NCBI GenBank assembly: GCA_030762175.1
Contig: CM060833.1
Span: 66,294,501 to 66,358,500 of the forward strand
DNA from: Metallyticus violacea
Taxonomy: Eukaryota; Arthropoda; Insecta; Mantodea; Metallyticidae
Direction: 5' to 3'
Length of the DNA stretch: 64,000 bases
Made by a program: the position numbers and the translations under genes. A model generated the notes under the pieces. The model ran no database searches. It was not told the origin of the DNA and worked only from the letters and a program-made list of their open reading frames with translations. Of the stretch, positions 36,540 to 49,330 are shown one piece after another; positions within the stretch are counted from its first letter, which is position 1, and every line of letters starts with the position of its first letter.

Positions 36540-39490
36540 TAAGCCTATTATTGACATGGTATTATTGTATGGTTGACTTATGTTGTTTTACCTTCCATCT
36601 AATCACAGAGACCCGATATTTTTAAAGCGCTGGCACTTTTCACGCATTAGATCCCTTATTTATTACATGAAGGTATTGGTTATTTGTAGTTGTAGCTATT
36701 ACACACCCTCAAATCCCCTCTTGTTTTGAGTTTCCACCTATGCAAATTTTTATTGCATTTATTCAAATTGAACGTGATAAGCAAATATAGATAACGAGAG
36801 AGAAATTTCTGCACAAGCAAGTCCCGAATTCGTACATATCATGTACTGGTAGTTGAGGGTTTCATTATTGATGTGAAATTGCCAGATAAAAAGATAGAAG
36901 TGACAACAGAAACACTTTAGTTAGGATTTTGTCTGCGAACCAGTTCTTACATATACAGAGTTCGCTAACTCTCTCTATCCATTCGCGGTAGAAAAATCTT
37001 GGCAGTAACAAATATACATTAGTAATAAGCGATGATTTATATGCATGAAAAGTCTGGAATAAAAAACCAGTAATGCTAAAATAATAAGCAACAACCAAAA
37101 TTTTAATCAAAACAGTAATCAAAAAATTAAAAAACAACTTGTTATTCTTAATTTATCTTATTTTTGTAATATGTTTTACAAAACAGAACAAATGTTATTT
37201 ATATGTTAAATTCTTTCCTATTTACAAAATATGGCTAGCAATTTCTCAACATTCGATATTTTAGAATATAGGAATTTTTACTAGCTTCCGAAAAACTGCA
37301 TAAAATATTTCGAAAAATAAATTGATTTATACGAGTGTAAATATTAAATTTATACTTAATACGATTTTTTTTAATTTTATGCTGATGATAAAATTGGTTT
37401 GTAACACAAACACTAATTAAATTAATTAACAAATTATTTTGCTGTCATAGTAACATATGCTGTGTAAAAATATAATAAATGGTTATAGCGACACAAATAA
37501 AGTCAAATATTATCTTTCATATTACATATTTTTCGCTTGTACAAAAGTCTTAAAATGATTTTGTTACCTCAGATCATTTTCTCACACCTTTTCTCCGTTA
37601 ACTTCAATAGAATAAATTCGTTTTACTTGTGCATTGCTATAAGAAGACCATAAATTTACAAGCTGTGTTATAAATGGGGGGAATAAGCTTCATATATTTT
37701 AAAAAATTAAAGCAGCAACTTCCTTATAAATTTCTTGCTTATATCTTTTTATAACTTCTAAAAAGGATATAGTTGAAAAAAAATAAGCAGAAGAAATAGG
37801 AAATTTAAGTATCAACTTCTGAGTATATAAAACTAACAACAACAGTTGATTTCTTGGACACCCTAAAAGCATGAACTGAGTGTTTACAGGTATTTTTTTT
37901 TTCAATTAGCGGCTTATAATTCATCGGTTTGTTTTGTGTATATGAGCTATTTAAAGTGACAATCTTATATTGCATGTGGTACAGATTTTGAATATTTTGA
38001 TTTTAATTTATTTATATACTCTTGGTCTTAATATTTAACCAGTTGAAGGAAATTTTTATAGCCAAATGTGAAGTGTTAAGTAATTGTTAAGCAGCTATTT
38101 GTGGAATCAAATTCGTCATGTGCCTCTTTTGTTTCTTTATTATGGAAAAAATTACTAGATAACATTTACGAATCGTAGCCTCTTTTGTTCTTTAGTTTGC
38201 ACGAAGTAAAGAACGCAACAACAAACTCTCCATTGTTCCATAGCACATAACCCTTAATTATGTTCTCGTGTACGAAAATCCTTGGTATTCAAATCGCAGC
38301 CATGGCAACTGGGCGTCGGGAACAAAAATTAGATGACGTAACTTGAATTACCAAAATAACTCCAAATCCAGTGTCGCCTTCACAACTTGCAGATTTCCGG
38401 TAGACGTTGTTTTGTAAGATCCATCACGTTTTGCACATACCCTTTCGTCCTTGGCCAGAGTGAAGGTTTGGCGAATTCCCTTCTTTCTATGTAGGAGAGT
38501 ATTATTCTCGTTAATACTTTGCGACAAGCAGCACATCCATAACTCTCTACGTTAAACAGGTTTAGATTAGGGTCGGGTTCAGGCTCATTAACCTCCAACC
38601 TAACAACATTTTGTGTTGAGTCTTTCATCGTCAGCTATACATTTTTTAAATTCTGCTGCTACATTCAAATAGTAAAATGAAAAAGAATGCGGTAAGTTAA
38701 AACAACTTTTAGTTTTTTTTTTTACACAAACTAAGGAAAAATGTTTAACAAAAACCTACTGTTTATTTGTTTTGTAAATGTAATATCAAAAAAAAAAATA
38801 TTAAGATGAGGTATAAAGTATATTAAATTTCGCTAATAATAACTGTATTAATATTTACACTCCTTCGGAACTCGCTTATAAAATGACGCAATAGGATATT
38901 GGAATTAATAAGCATGCACATTAATTATTAATGAGTTTAGCATAGCTCAGTGGTCAGGGTCATTTGAAGGTCATGGTCTCGGTTAAGAAAATTTCAACTC
39001 TTATTTTCTCGTTTTTTACTACTAGAGTGTTGCAAAAATTTCCTGATATTAATATTATAACGATGATCACAATTTTATTATTGTTATTTTTTATCTTTGT
39101 ATAGGAATGTGAAAAGTATTAAAATGCTATTCTTTTATGAAAACAAATAAGAAAATGTAACGTGGATGGTAATGGGCATATGGAAAAAATATATTTATAA
39201 TTATTTATTTTTTCTATTATTTTTTTCTGTTCTCAAAATGAAAGGAAAAAATATCTGGTTCGGTTTCATGCTTTTCGCTTTTTTTTTTTCAAAGAAAAAG
39301 AATATTATGAAGATTTTGATGATTAGGATGCTATTGCTGTTCCAAATAGCCATTGTCTTAATATTTTTCACTGTGAAAGCGCTGCAATGATAACCGGATG
39401 AATATTTTGGAATAATTGTTTCTTGTTATTTTTCAACCTTGCATCAAATACCAAACAGAACCGTACAAGTATGACTGTATGCGAAAAATA
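36540..39490. other. No gene recognised
   Basis: AT-rich. A minus-strand open stretch of 82 codons at 38380-38628 is GC-richer than its flanks but has no family I know. A possible tRNA-like string (AGCTCAGTGGTCAGGG) at about 38944 lacks a convincing box B. Confidence 0.5.
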
Positions 39491-39494
39491 TTAG

Positions 39495-40560
39495 ATCGTT
39501 CGGAAATTAATGGCGGTTTTGTGATTTAAACTGCAATAAATTATGACTTCTAGAAATGAAATTTCTAAATGTTGTCTATTTCCTCTTGATTATTGAAGAT
39601 TTTATTATTTAGGAAAATGCCCGGGTGTTTGAATTTGTGAATTTGGGGTGAATATGCTGAATGAGGCAAAGTTTTATAGCCCGGTTATTCAGCTTCTGGA
39701 GTGTTTTTGAGAGATATCTGATCGAGCGCTATCAAGAAGAAGAGTAGGTTCTTTTCTATTCACTAATGCTGGCTGCTGCTGTCAAATTCTTGGCAATACT
39801 TCTCCGAAGTAATTATTTCGCCGCGATGTAGTAGATTGCAATGTATTAAACCAGTGACAAACCACCATACCGCCGCCATAACTTTCCTCTGCAACAATTT
39901 TGACTTTGTCAATTTTTTCAGTGCTTCATCGAGATAGACATTGTGCAGCTGTAGAGGACCCCTTTACAGAACAGGTATAATACTATTCCCAAAAGAATAT
40001 CTAATTTTTGTTGTGCAAAAGCAGGAAAAAAAAAAACAGATTTCAAACTTACACTTTTTATACTTGTTAAATCTACGTGATCCATTGATCACGTTTTTTT
40101 TTTAATCCCATTTTCATGAGGTGATTACAAACAGTAAAAGGTACAAAACTGAGTTTTTAGCAAGTTCTCGAATAGTTTGAGGTGTATTTGCTTTAACATT
40201 TTTCCTCAGTTATAGTCATCAATCTTATAATGAGGGTCTTTCTCATTTTTAAGATCGAAATAGCCAGTTCAAAAATTTTCGAAATGATCCTAAACTGTGC
40301 GTTTGGAAATGCTTCCTTCTCGAGCTTCTACGAGTACATGAACGGGTTGCTTGGTAGTATGTTCAGGTTTAAATTCGGCAAGAAAAGTACACAAACCCGT
40401 TTTTTTAAACATAGTTTCAAGACGCTGAATATAACAAAACACACTTTCCCCATAATCCAATGTTTTGCATATAATTTGCAAATATATGAGGCAAAGGTAA
40501 AACTCTCAGGAAACTTGGACATTGAACAATTAAGCAATCTATTATCACTTATATCTAAGT
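39495..40560 (-). pseudogene. Mariner transposase relic (Mos1/SETMAR-type)
   Basis: Minus-strand reading near 39780-39900 gives KVMAAVWWFVTGLIHCNLLH and GEIITSEKYCQEFD, the KVMVTVWWSxxGLIHYxFLxxGxTITxxxYCxE block of mariners. Downstream on that strand are fragments resembling TLQKLNE and a PHSAYSPQIH segment (HPPYSPDL motif). The N-terminal part extends to about 40550 in broken frames. Terminal repeats were not defined. Confidence 0.65.
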
Positions 40561-40579
40561 AGTTAAAATCTCATACTGA

Positions 40580-41930
40580 ATCAAAGGCTTTACTAAGCCA
40601 AAAGGAGACTCGAATAATGCTCAAGGTAAGTCTTTATTTGTGTCAGAAAAAATCTTAACTGTAATTAATATTTATATTTGCTACTGTTTGATGAGAATAA
40701 AACTTAACATAAGTGATTATTTAATTAGGTCATCATATCAAAACTACAATACAAGATACATGCAATCTTGATTTGCTGCTATAAGGTCACTAAAACTAAG
40801 CAATGACCGTTACATTATTACAATAGGCCAAGTATAACATTTAAATTAAAATTCTAAGTTAAAATATATTAATCTTTTATAGTTAAAATTAATAATACAC
40901 AAAACCGTCATTAATTACCAAAATATCTAATATTAATGGAATCATTGTTTCAAGCCTTTTCGCTAATTTTAATTACAAGAACACGGATTTAATTAGTTGT
41001 TATTGTAATAGCAAATAACTATAAACGAATAAAATGCAATAAAATAACCGTAAATTTCTGTTCATATTTCACTCTTTGTAGGAACGTATTTTTCTTACAA
41101 ATGAATTCACTGCTAAATATCTTTGCAAAGAGCTAAAAACTGCAACGCCTTAACAAATTGAAAAATGATCGACATGTCTTAAAATATCGAGACCATCATA
41201 GAAAAGCTCTACTCGGCGTTATTGTCAGCATTTTTAGTATGTACTGCCAGTGGGTATGAAACTAGTTAATACCTATTTACAATATTTCAAAAACCTTATG
41301 AAATAAAGGAGGATATTATTTCTTTGATGCTAATGATTTTTCCCCTTTTAGCGACTAAACAGTTTTGTTCTCATTATTGTTTCTACGTAATAGTGGCATT
41401 GCCTTATCTCTATAAGGGAATGGTGTGTTGATCGTTCAACATTAAATATGTAATTATCTAAAGGAACTATTTTGGAATCGTTTTAAAGTGCCTTTCAAAA
41501 TTAAAATATATTCTCAGTCCTATGCATAGCTTAATTTGTTTATTTTGACCAGGTATGTAAATCTAAACCTTATTTATTAACATATTTCTTCCAAAATTTC
41601 ACAATGTTTTTCTAATGCCATTCATATTCCAGAAACAAAGAAATCTTTGAATGAATCATCAGCATTTTTAAGTTTGGGGACAACAAGAAATCATTCATAA
41701 AAAGATCCATTTTGTTACATCCACGTCAAGCGACACTACCACGCCTTTCATTTATATAGCAACGCTCTCGATGCAGAGTACTTGTTGGCAGCATGTGGCT
41801 GCTTTCACGTCAATACTGACCGCTAAAGGCCGGCAAAGAGTAACGAGAACCTTACAGACTGATATAGTCTATTTATGCAGTGCAACGTGTAGTACTCGAT
41901 TTTAGTTTTTTGCTGTGTGTGCTGTTTAGG
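40580..41930. other. No gene recognised
   Basis: Very AT-rich; nothing supported on either strand. Confidence 0.5.
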
Positions 41931-42199
41931 TCATAGCTCAGAGAGTTATTCAAGGACAACACATTTTTAAATTCGAATGCCAGATAGTTTTAAGGCATCA
42001 AGGATTCCCGAGTTCATTTGCGCCATCATTAATTCATTTCATTCATCTATAGGTTTAAGAATCCGTGCACCATATCCATATAACCAATCATCAGCTTTGT
42101 GGGACAAAGTAGCGACACCCTATAAGCATTCCGGCCTCAGAAGTCCGCTACAATACAGTCATGCAGTGGGGAAAGCCCAGAAGCTTATGAGACAATGGA

Positions 42200-42480
42200 A
42201 TGACAATGGGGAAAAAAATACGAATTACTTGTTCGGAGAGATAGGGCATTTCAGGAACGTTTTTCTGTGTTTGAATGGGATTGGCTGCTTGATCTTACAA
42301 ATTTAACACTCTGCGACTTTTATTTTTGGGGTAGTTTGAAAGGCAGAGCCTATAAATCAAATCCGCGACATTAGGTGAACTCCTGAGCAATGTGTGAGAA
42401 GAATAAAATTTTCGCAAGGGATCTGCTGCATGCGAGTCGAAATGTGCTTAGACACTACGTCAGTCCCATAACCCATTCGT
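42200..42480 (+). pseudogene. ITm transposase relic, C-terminal part
   Basis: Plus-strand reading gives LTLCDFYFWGSLKGRAYKSN (third catalytic region DLTxCDFYLWGxLKxxVY) and then ARDLLHASRNVLRHYV, matching the end of these transposases. The 5' half is not identifiable with confidence in 41950-42200. Confidence 0.6.
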
Positions 42481-43539
42481 CATTTTTGGGTGCGGCAAGA
42501 GGAAGGATGAGAAAACCTTGTTTTTCTTCTTAGATATGAAAAAGGAGAGAAGCGAGGGGAAAGAAAAAAAAATAGGACAAGGAATAAAGAAAGAAAAGGC
42601 ATGAAAAACATAAAAAGGATAAATATGGTTATTTTACTTGCTTTTATTCTTTTTCTTTGCTTCTTAGAAAATAGAAGAAAAAATTAACTGTATTTCCCTT
42701 TCTTTTCTTCAAAAAATCCGTCACAACCAGCGCTACAGTCTTTTATTATTTGTTTTTTATTTTATTGTGGTGGGCATTATCTAATACTTTTTTACCTATT
42801 TGTTTTTCTTCGCATTCTGTTGCATTATATGGTATATTCACAAACATAAAACGGATTATTTAATATGCGCTCTATGACAAGGGGTGTTATTGCGAGGGCT
42901 AAAAGCCACAATGAATATGTTTAATGTGATATACAAGAATTTATGAAGTACAAGTGAGATCTAAATCCAAAAAGTGCTGTTAGTAACCCAAGATCTGTTA
43001 ACCAATCCAATATACCCAAGGAGTTATTCTTAAAGAATGCAATTCTATGTTTTGCAAATAAATTTACAAATATATGGGGCAAAGATAAAACTCGCAGAAA
43101 ACTTAATTTGGACTTTGGTAAATAAGTGAATAAGTAAGCAATCTATTATCAGTTATACCTAAGTAGTTAAAAGGTAATACTGAATCAAACTTATTTTTTC
43201 AAAATCGTCAACTGCGCTGTTAATTATCTTAGTGTTCCAGATTGTTAAGTTCAGATCTGATGACGGTAATGCATTGCTCAAAACATGAAAGTAGTTACTG
43301 ATACAATGTTATATTTCAAAGAGACGAATGTATGTACAAACGCAACGTTTTTCTTTCAATAAAAATTGGCACAATCTCCACTCGCTTGTTAATAATTTAT
43401 AAGATCCCTGGAAGTTTCTGGGAATGCAAACTAAGGTAAGTACAAAGTTTCATTTGCGTACTTTGTAGTAATTAGGCTTTACGGTGATCGTGGGAACTCA
43501 GCGGACTATGAGGGTGGCAGTTGTCAAATGAAGCAATCG

Positions 43540-44400
43540 TGCAGTTTCATTGAATTATGACATCCATTCTCGGGGGTATGTTACAAGAATGCACAGAGTA
43601 ATTCAAGGTACCACATGGAAACTGTAGAAAAGTTTTCAGGACAAGGAAGTTTGTCAGAAGTCCTGGAACAGGTCGACAAAGGAAAGGTTCGTCCACAGGA
43701 ACCACCATACTATTGAGCGAGAACTATAGGCAGACCTGCAGTATGCCTCAGGGACAGGAATTAGAGATCAAACTGTCAGAAACAGATTTAACATCTCCAC
43801 GTCTGGCTAAAGTTCCATTATTGAAAAGAAGACATCGTAGATTCCCAAAGACCACATTCTTGGTGTCCTGTGTTAATCTCCGAAGAGCCCCGCTTCTTAT
43901 TTCATGGCTTAGAAGGCCATTAACGTGTCTGGAGACGACAAAGAGGAAGATTCCATCCCAGAGTAATTCAACCTACTGTTGCTTACGGAGGAGGATCTGT
44001 TATGTCGGGACAGGTATAAACTTAATGCAAAACTGATTTCTTTATGGTTCTACACGGTATATTCATGAGATCATAGTTCCACATGCTATTGCTCAACTGA
44101 GGGGAATTGGGGAAAATAAATGATAATGTCGGGGATATTGCAAACAATATACAAGATCCAGGAGTACCATTTTCAAAACATTGTAATGGACATCCAGGAG
44201 CCCAGATTTAAATCCAGTTGATCAAGTCCGGGACCCACCAGTACTGCGCATTCTAAAGCGAGATTGACCTCCGCAAATACTTCAAGTCTCTGAAGAACAT
44301 CTGAAATATGAATGGAGACACCTCCCTCAAGTGAACATGAGCACCTTGTCAGAAGCATGAACATGCATTGTGTGCTGTTCTCCGTGCCAGAAAGGCAATT
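43540..44400 (+). pseudogene. Tc1-like transposase relic
   Basis: Broken plus-strand reading contains SEVLEQVDKGKVRPQE, a central FHPRVIQPTVAYGGGSVMSG (Tc1 VxxGGGSVMVWGG motif with the preceding basic region, about 43950-44015), a shifted RTDFFMVLHG and YIHE-like segment, and near 44190 a shifted HPGAQIxIQL where the family has ARSPDLNPIEHxW. Many frame changes. Confidence 0.65.
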
Positions 44401-44454
44401 GAATATTTACTTGCTTCTATGATTTTCCTTGCATTATTTATTTATTTATTCAGT

Positions 44455-44692
44455 TTATTTACGGACACTCTTTAACGTCACAGGTCATCAGCGTCCCATT
44501 CAAATCAGGGGTGAAACGGCCGATAAATTTTGCTCACAGATCGCTCCTTTCAGGCTTTACACGTAAATCTACGACACGGGGAACCACGGCTTTACTTACC
44601 TTCCGAAGGAAGCCATACTTAGGATTTTTTACGCCCGAAAAAAGGCATCAACCTAATATGGTGGTTACCAGTAGACCCCCATGACCGATTCC
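44455..44692 (-). repeat. SINE family 1, reverse copy
   Basis: The tail (TTTACGGACACTCTTTAACG) is at the left, GAAACGGCCGATAAATTTTG in the middle, TTCCGAAGGAAGCCATACTT near 44605, and a damaged tRNA-like head (GTGGTTACCAGTAGACCCCC) at the right. Confidence 0.85.
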
Positions 44693-45779
44693 TTGCACTA
44701 TGTCAAGTAATGCTTTGGCTTAGCACATTTTGTTAAAGATAGCCGTGAAATGAATTGACTAAGAAGCAGTTCAAGTTTCTTTTTTATCTGTTAAAAAGAA
44801 GATTTTTTCAGTTGAAAATGTAACAGTATAATACCGATATAAAGCCTTCCTAATTCTACTTTTATGCTCTGAGCAGTGTATATTGTCATTTGACCAACAT
44901 GCCTATTCTTACGCTTCGGTCTTGCACACTTGTGAACTATGAAGGTGATGAGAATGAAAGACAGGAAATTGGAATGTCCGGAGGAAGGCAACTCAGACAC
45001 GCTTTGTCCTGCATACATTCCATTGCGGTCACTGGCACCGAACCCAGTCAGCAAGTGGAAAACTACTAATCTGACCACTCGATCACTGGTATATTGGTTT
45101 TACTTTATTCTTTAGTCAAAATATTTGTTGGGGTTTTAAAAAATCATTACATACTTGTTACTGGTTTATTCTTAAAATAACTCTACAGTGAGACAAATCC
45201 TGTGTTAGTTTTCTCTTGTATTTCCAACTGTAAATTTAGGCGAATTTTTTTCGGATGCCGCTGTAAAGAACGTATTTTGTGTACGCAATTGCATGTGCGT
45301 CACTTCCGAGCTGAGTATAAGGAGAATCCACTGACAGCGTTTACAAACTCTCTTTCTCTCAAGAGAAACAGTATTACTACCGCAGCCCTATAAAATTCAC
45401 AAATTTAGCGGCGCTAAATGACTTGGTATGCCATAAAAACTGTCTACAGAACTATTCGAAAGCATTTTCGGTAGAAACCGTGTCGATTGTAGCTTCAAGT
45501 TCTGCCATCTGCGGATCATGATCAAAGACATGTCTTTTGCAATCATTTTCAAAAATTGCTGGCAGATAAAAGTTTTGTTACCACACAAGCGGCAGAATGG
45601 ACCGCTGTAGGAAAGTGGGAATCGGCAGCAATGATACATGCAACATTTGCGAGGTTCTACCAAAAGCAACTGTTTTGTGTTATTATGCTTAACATGTTTA
45701 TACGTTCTACTTCTTAGAAAATTCTATAATTGGGACGTTATATCTGCATGTACTGTGGTTGAAGCCTCAGCTACAAGAA

Positions 45780-46010
45780 GACTGTTCATATTTTATATTC
45801 CAACAAGAAGGAGCGCCCCCACACATAATTGATTAAGGAACTATCACGACGCTGGATGGGGCACGCGGGTACGACGGCAATCAACGGCTCTTGCCATGGA
45901 TCCTACGTTATCAGAACCGACTCTATTACCATGCCATGCTGCAGCTGGTATAGAATGAAAGCATGATACGTGGTGAGAACATTGAACATTTGCAGAAAAA
46001 AAGCACCCAT
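45780..46010 (+). pseudogene. ITm transposase fragment
   Basis: Plus-strand reading gives HFIFQQEGAPPHN (FQQDGAPPHY motif, with Glu for the catalytic Asp) and then ELSRRWMGHAG (FPxRWIGRGG pattern). The DFFLWG part is absent, so it is a short dead fragment. Confidence 0.6.
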
Positions 46011-46102
46011 AAAAACCTCTTTTGGCTAAACCTCCTTAATGACTTGCTGCAGTGACCGCTGCAGCCTTTGCCGCCGACTTGTAACTTCATTGATAGAAGG
46101 CA

Positions 46103-46335
46103 GTATGTAGGAGAGCATAATTAGCATGCCATCCCACCGGTCATGCGACTTTCGAAATCAAAAAACACCACCTCTCTATCAGGGAACTCCCCAGTTTTTC
46201 TCACGAAGCTGCTGAACCCCATTTCAGATCACCCTAACTTAAAAAAGATCCTAGGCAGATAACGGGAATCGAACTCGGAATCTTTCAGCCAGCAGTCAGC
46301 AACACTAACTGCCAGACCAAGGAGGTGGTTATGTT
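46103..46335 (-). repeat. tRNA-derived SINE-like repeat (family 4), reverse
   Basis: The minus strand starts with CACCTCCTTGGTCTGGCAGT, a box-A-like head, then a good box B (GAGTTCGATTCCC, about 46268-46280), followed by a unique body of about 160 bp. Single copy in this window; the left boundary is approximate. Confidence 0.6.
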
Positions 46336-46439
46336 TAGATGCTGTTGGAATTAAGTTAACATGCCAATATCTCAAATCAATTTCTGTTGACTTACAATGC
46401 TCTTTACCTATTGTCTTCTTCTCAGTAAGAAGCAAGGGC

Positions 46440-47620
46440 GCATGAGGATTTTCATCTCAGTAACAGCAAACATATTATGCCTCCTACTGTATTTTCAATG
46501 ACATCATTCTATCCCTTCTCGCCCCTCTCAGTTTGTGCTTGCGCTTTTTAGTACTCAGGGCAATATAACAAACCAAATGTAAATGTCACATCTTCTGCAC
46601 ATGCTAAGTGAATTAGAATCTCTGACAGATTACACCTACTATAATTTATAAATTCTACTCAACTTTAATGAATAGCTAAAGGAAAGATTGATGTAAATAA
46701 TTTGTCATATTGCAGATGAAATTGCAGTTTGAAAGTTGAAATACTATCTAACACTTTTGTCACAATTAAGGGCTAGCAAGATTATGCAATTCTGTTATAA
46801 TAAAGCGTAATATTACTTCGATTACATTTAAATCAGAACTGTTTAAACAAATTGCCTTGGCTCCTTTCTGTGACTTTATAACTTTACCAACAAAGGAGCC
46901 CTCCTATGATTTTATCTATTCTCCATGAAGTGATACTTTATATAATCCGCTGAAATGATACCTGTCCTATTGTTCTTAGACATGTTTTCAACCGTCTTAA
47001 AGCAGTCAAAACGTAATACAATATTTATAATTTATTCTACTGAGAACAGTGCTAACAATGAGTCTAAAGTAAAACTAATATGAAGTTGATATTATTAGTA
47101 AAACATGAAATAAGTTAGATTAAGAATTCAGAGTAAATACTTCTCTTTTGCCATATTTGATTACGTATTGTTCTTAAATAGGTTTTCTATTTCAGACTGT
47201 CTGGCTTAAAACGCAATTATTAATGAGCCTACCGACAAGGGCTCCACCGTATTCATATGATTTACAGGAGTGGGACGACCGCTAAAATCCTATTCATTTT
47301 GCTCTTCGTTCTCAAACGTTATCGTTCTCTGAAACTTCGATCGAAACCCAATGAGTAAATTCTTATAAATACACGAAGGTCTCCTCATTATCCATTATAT
47401 TGTAATATAAACATGAACAAAAGCGTCCCTTTCAAGACGAGAAGCCTCCAGATAGTGAGGTGTCCCTTAACAAACTGATCTTACAACATTAAAGGCCGAC
47501 CATTTAACTTACCTCATGTATTGTAACGAATCTAGCACATGTTGTCTACCTAAGCAATAAAATAAAATCTCAGTATGGGCAATCGCCCCTATTGCATCCT
47601 CTTGCATGCGCCCCGGTTAT
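46440..47620. other. No gene recognised
   Basis: AT-rich sequence without recognisable coding or repeat structure. Confidence 0.5.
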
Positions 47621-47623
47621 CTC

Positions 47624-48200
47624 GGTCCTGGTGGTGTAGCGGTAACCATACTTGCCTTGTAGGCCTAAGATCGCGGGCTCAATCCCGGCCAGGGTCAATG
47701 GATTTTTTTTTTCGGCGTAAACATTCTAAGTATGGCTTCCTTTTGAAGGGAAGTAAAGTAGTGGGCCCCATGTCGTAGATTTATGGCACGATAAAGAACC
47801 TCAAGCCTGAAAGAAGAGGCCTATGAGCAAAATTTACCGGTCGTTTCACGCCCTAAATTACCGCCAGGGGTGGCCGAGGTCGTTAAGGCACGGACTCCTG
47901 AGCGGGAGGTCTGGGGTTCGAATCCCTCCAGGACCGTCCTCCCTGACAGTTTTTTTTTTTTTCAGATTTTCCTCAGTCCTCATAACTGGCAAATACCGTA
48001 AACTTAGGCTTGGAACGTTTCCTTCCTTAAAAAAAAATCCTTTCCCAATATATCATCTCATGTATCACCAGTGTTCACCGCCTGTGGTGCCTCAGTAGTA
48101 AAAACGGGCATTAAACACCATTAAAAAAAGTTTCAAATTGAATGGGACACTGATGACCTGAGATGTTAAAGAGCGTCCGTTCGCAAATAAAACAAATCAA
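47624..48200 (+). repeat. SINE family 1 copy split by a SINE family 2 insertion
   Basis: The host copy starts GGTCCTGGTGGTGTAGCGGT, has box B (GGGCTCAATCCCGGCC, about 47676-47691) and the full body to GCCCTAAATT at about 47859. It resumes after the insertion at about 48131 with CAAATTGAATGGGAC and ends with GAGCGTCCGTTCGCAAATAA. A short AAATT repeat flanks the insertion. Confidence 0.9.
47861..48130 (+). repeat. SINE family 2, complete copy nested in family 1
   Basis: The head resembles a tRNA with a class II arm: GGGTGGCCGAGGTCGTTAAG (box A) and GGTTCGAATCC (box B, 47915-47925). It is followed by AGGACCGTCCTCCCTGACAG, a T run, a body and an A-rich 3' end. The head is nearly intact, so a tRNA gene was considered, but it continues into the SINE body with no discriminator or terminator. 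Confidence 0.9.
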
Positions 48201-48209
48201 CAGGCCCCT

Positions 48210-49267
48210 GTTAAGGTGACGTATAAAAACGAGTCAAGGTTGTTTGACACAGTTATGGTTTCTAGTTCATTGGGTGACATTTGATTAGTTAGACCTTAGT
48301 ATCTAATTAAGCTAAATTTATGTAATAAAATTATTTTATGGTTTGGTTAAACACGAACAGTGTGAAAACGGGATGGAAATTTTATCTAAAATGTTAACAT
48401 TTCTTGTATGTGACCTTTAATTTCACTTTATATGCACGTATTTCTTTTGTTCTATTTGCAAACCGATGCTGGTATAGGGTACTTCTAAAGAAGTGTGACA
48501 TATGTTACCCTTTATTGTCAATGAATAATGCAGAGAAATAATTACAGAAGCAATCAAATTACAGGTTGAAAAATATAGTCTTCCTAGCTAAGTAAACGAA
48601 ATGTATTTAATTATACCTTCAAAACAGCTAATATATTACATGTTTTAGATATTGCTGAAATAGATACTCTGAAGTCTGGCATAAAATGTTTTGTAACAAC
48701 ATATTGAAAGTATTAATAATAATTAGCATTAATTAAACTGAACTTTATTAATTAAAGGGCTAGTAAGCACGTAAGAGTTTTCATAACAAGCATTTCTGCT
48801 TTCAGAGGAAATAGAAAACAATAATAATCAAGTTCCATCGCAGACGTAATTAGAGACTTGCCCAGAGGAAGAAATACTAAACAAAGTATTTGTAACCTGG
48901 TTTTGATGAAATTGGGTCAAAAAGATGGATTGAGGGCTACTGCTCTGAATGTAATGCGATATATTGACTTACATGTTTATCTTCTGTAACTTTCCGGTTC
49001 GCTTTGTACGGATATCAGATTCCTAGCCACAGATTGCACATCCGAAAAACTATATCACAGTAAACTTTTACACCTATTCTCGGGAGATGAGTTGTTATGA
49101 ATTTCGAACTACTATGCCCCGTCACGTGGACCGCATGAGTTTTTATACCGCCGGACCTACCTACTTAGAAGCAGAACCTATCCTAAAGGTAGACACTGGA
49201 GCTTGTTCCGAAGTCACGTGCGTGAGGCAGGGGACGTCTCTTATTTGTAGTGCGGTATCTTTCTGCC

Positions 49268-49270
<3 letters not shown>
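48210..49270. other. No gene recognised
   Basis: AT-rich to about 48960, then a somewhat GC-richer stretch (49080-49270) with no recognisable family. Confidence 0.5.
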
Positions 49271-49274
<4 letters not shown>

Positions 49275-49325
<51 letters not shown>

Positions 49326-49330
49326 CGAGA
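49275..49330. repeat. (GA)n microsatellite
   Basis: About 25 GA units, decaying to GAGC. Confidence 0.97.

Noticed and set aside
38940..39000. Possible tRNA-like promoter (AGCTCAGTGGTCAGGG)
   Set aside because: No convincing box B and no fold for a cloverleaf; at most a decayed SINE head.
44791..45078. 95-codon minus-strand frame resembling a membrane protein
   Set aside because: No recognisable domain, no splice context; shares the AT-rich, repeat-dense setting.
45397..45669. Cys-rich minus-strand frame suggesting a zinc finger
   Set aside because: Cys spacing fits no finger family, and a transposase relic starts only about 110 bp to its right.
47865..47936. Possible tRNA-Leu/Ser gene (good box A and box B)
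   Set aside because: It runs into the SINE family 2 body with no acceptor-stem closure or T-run terminator at the expected place, and the same head is present in the reverse copy at 35109.
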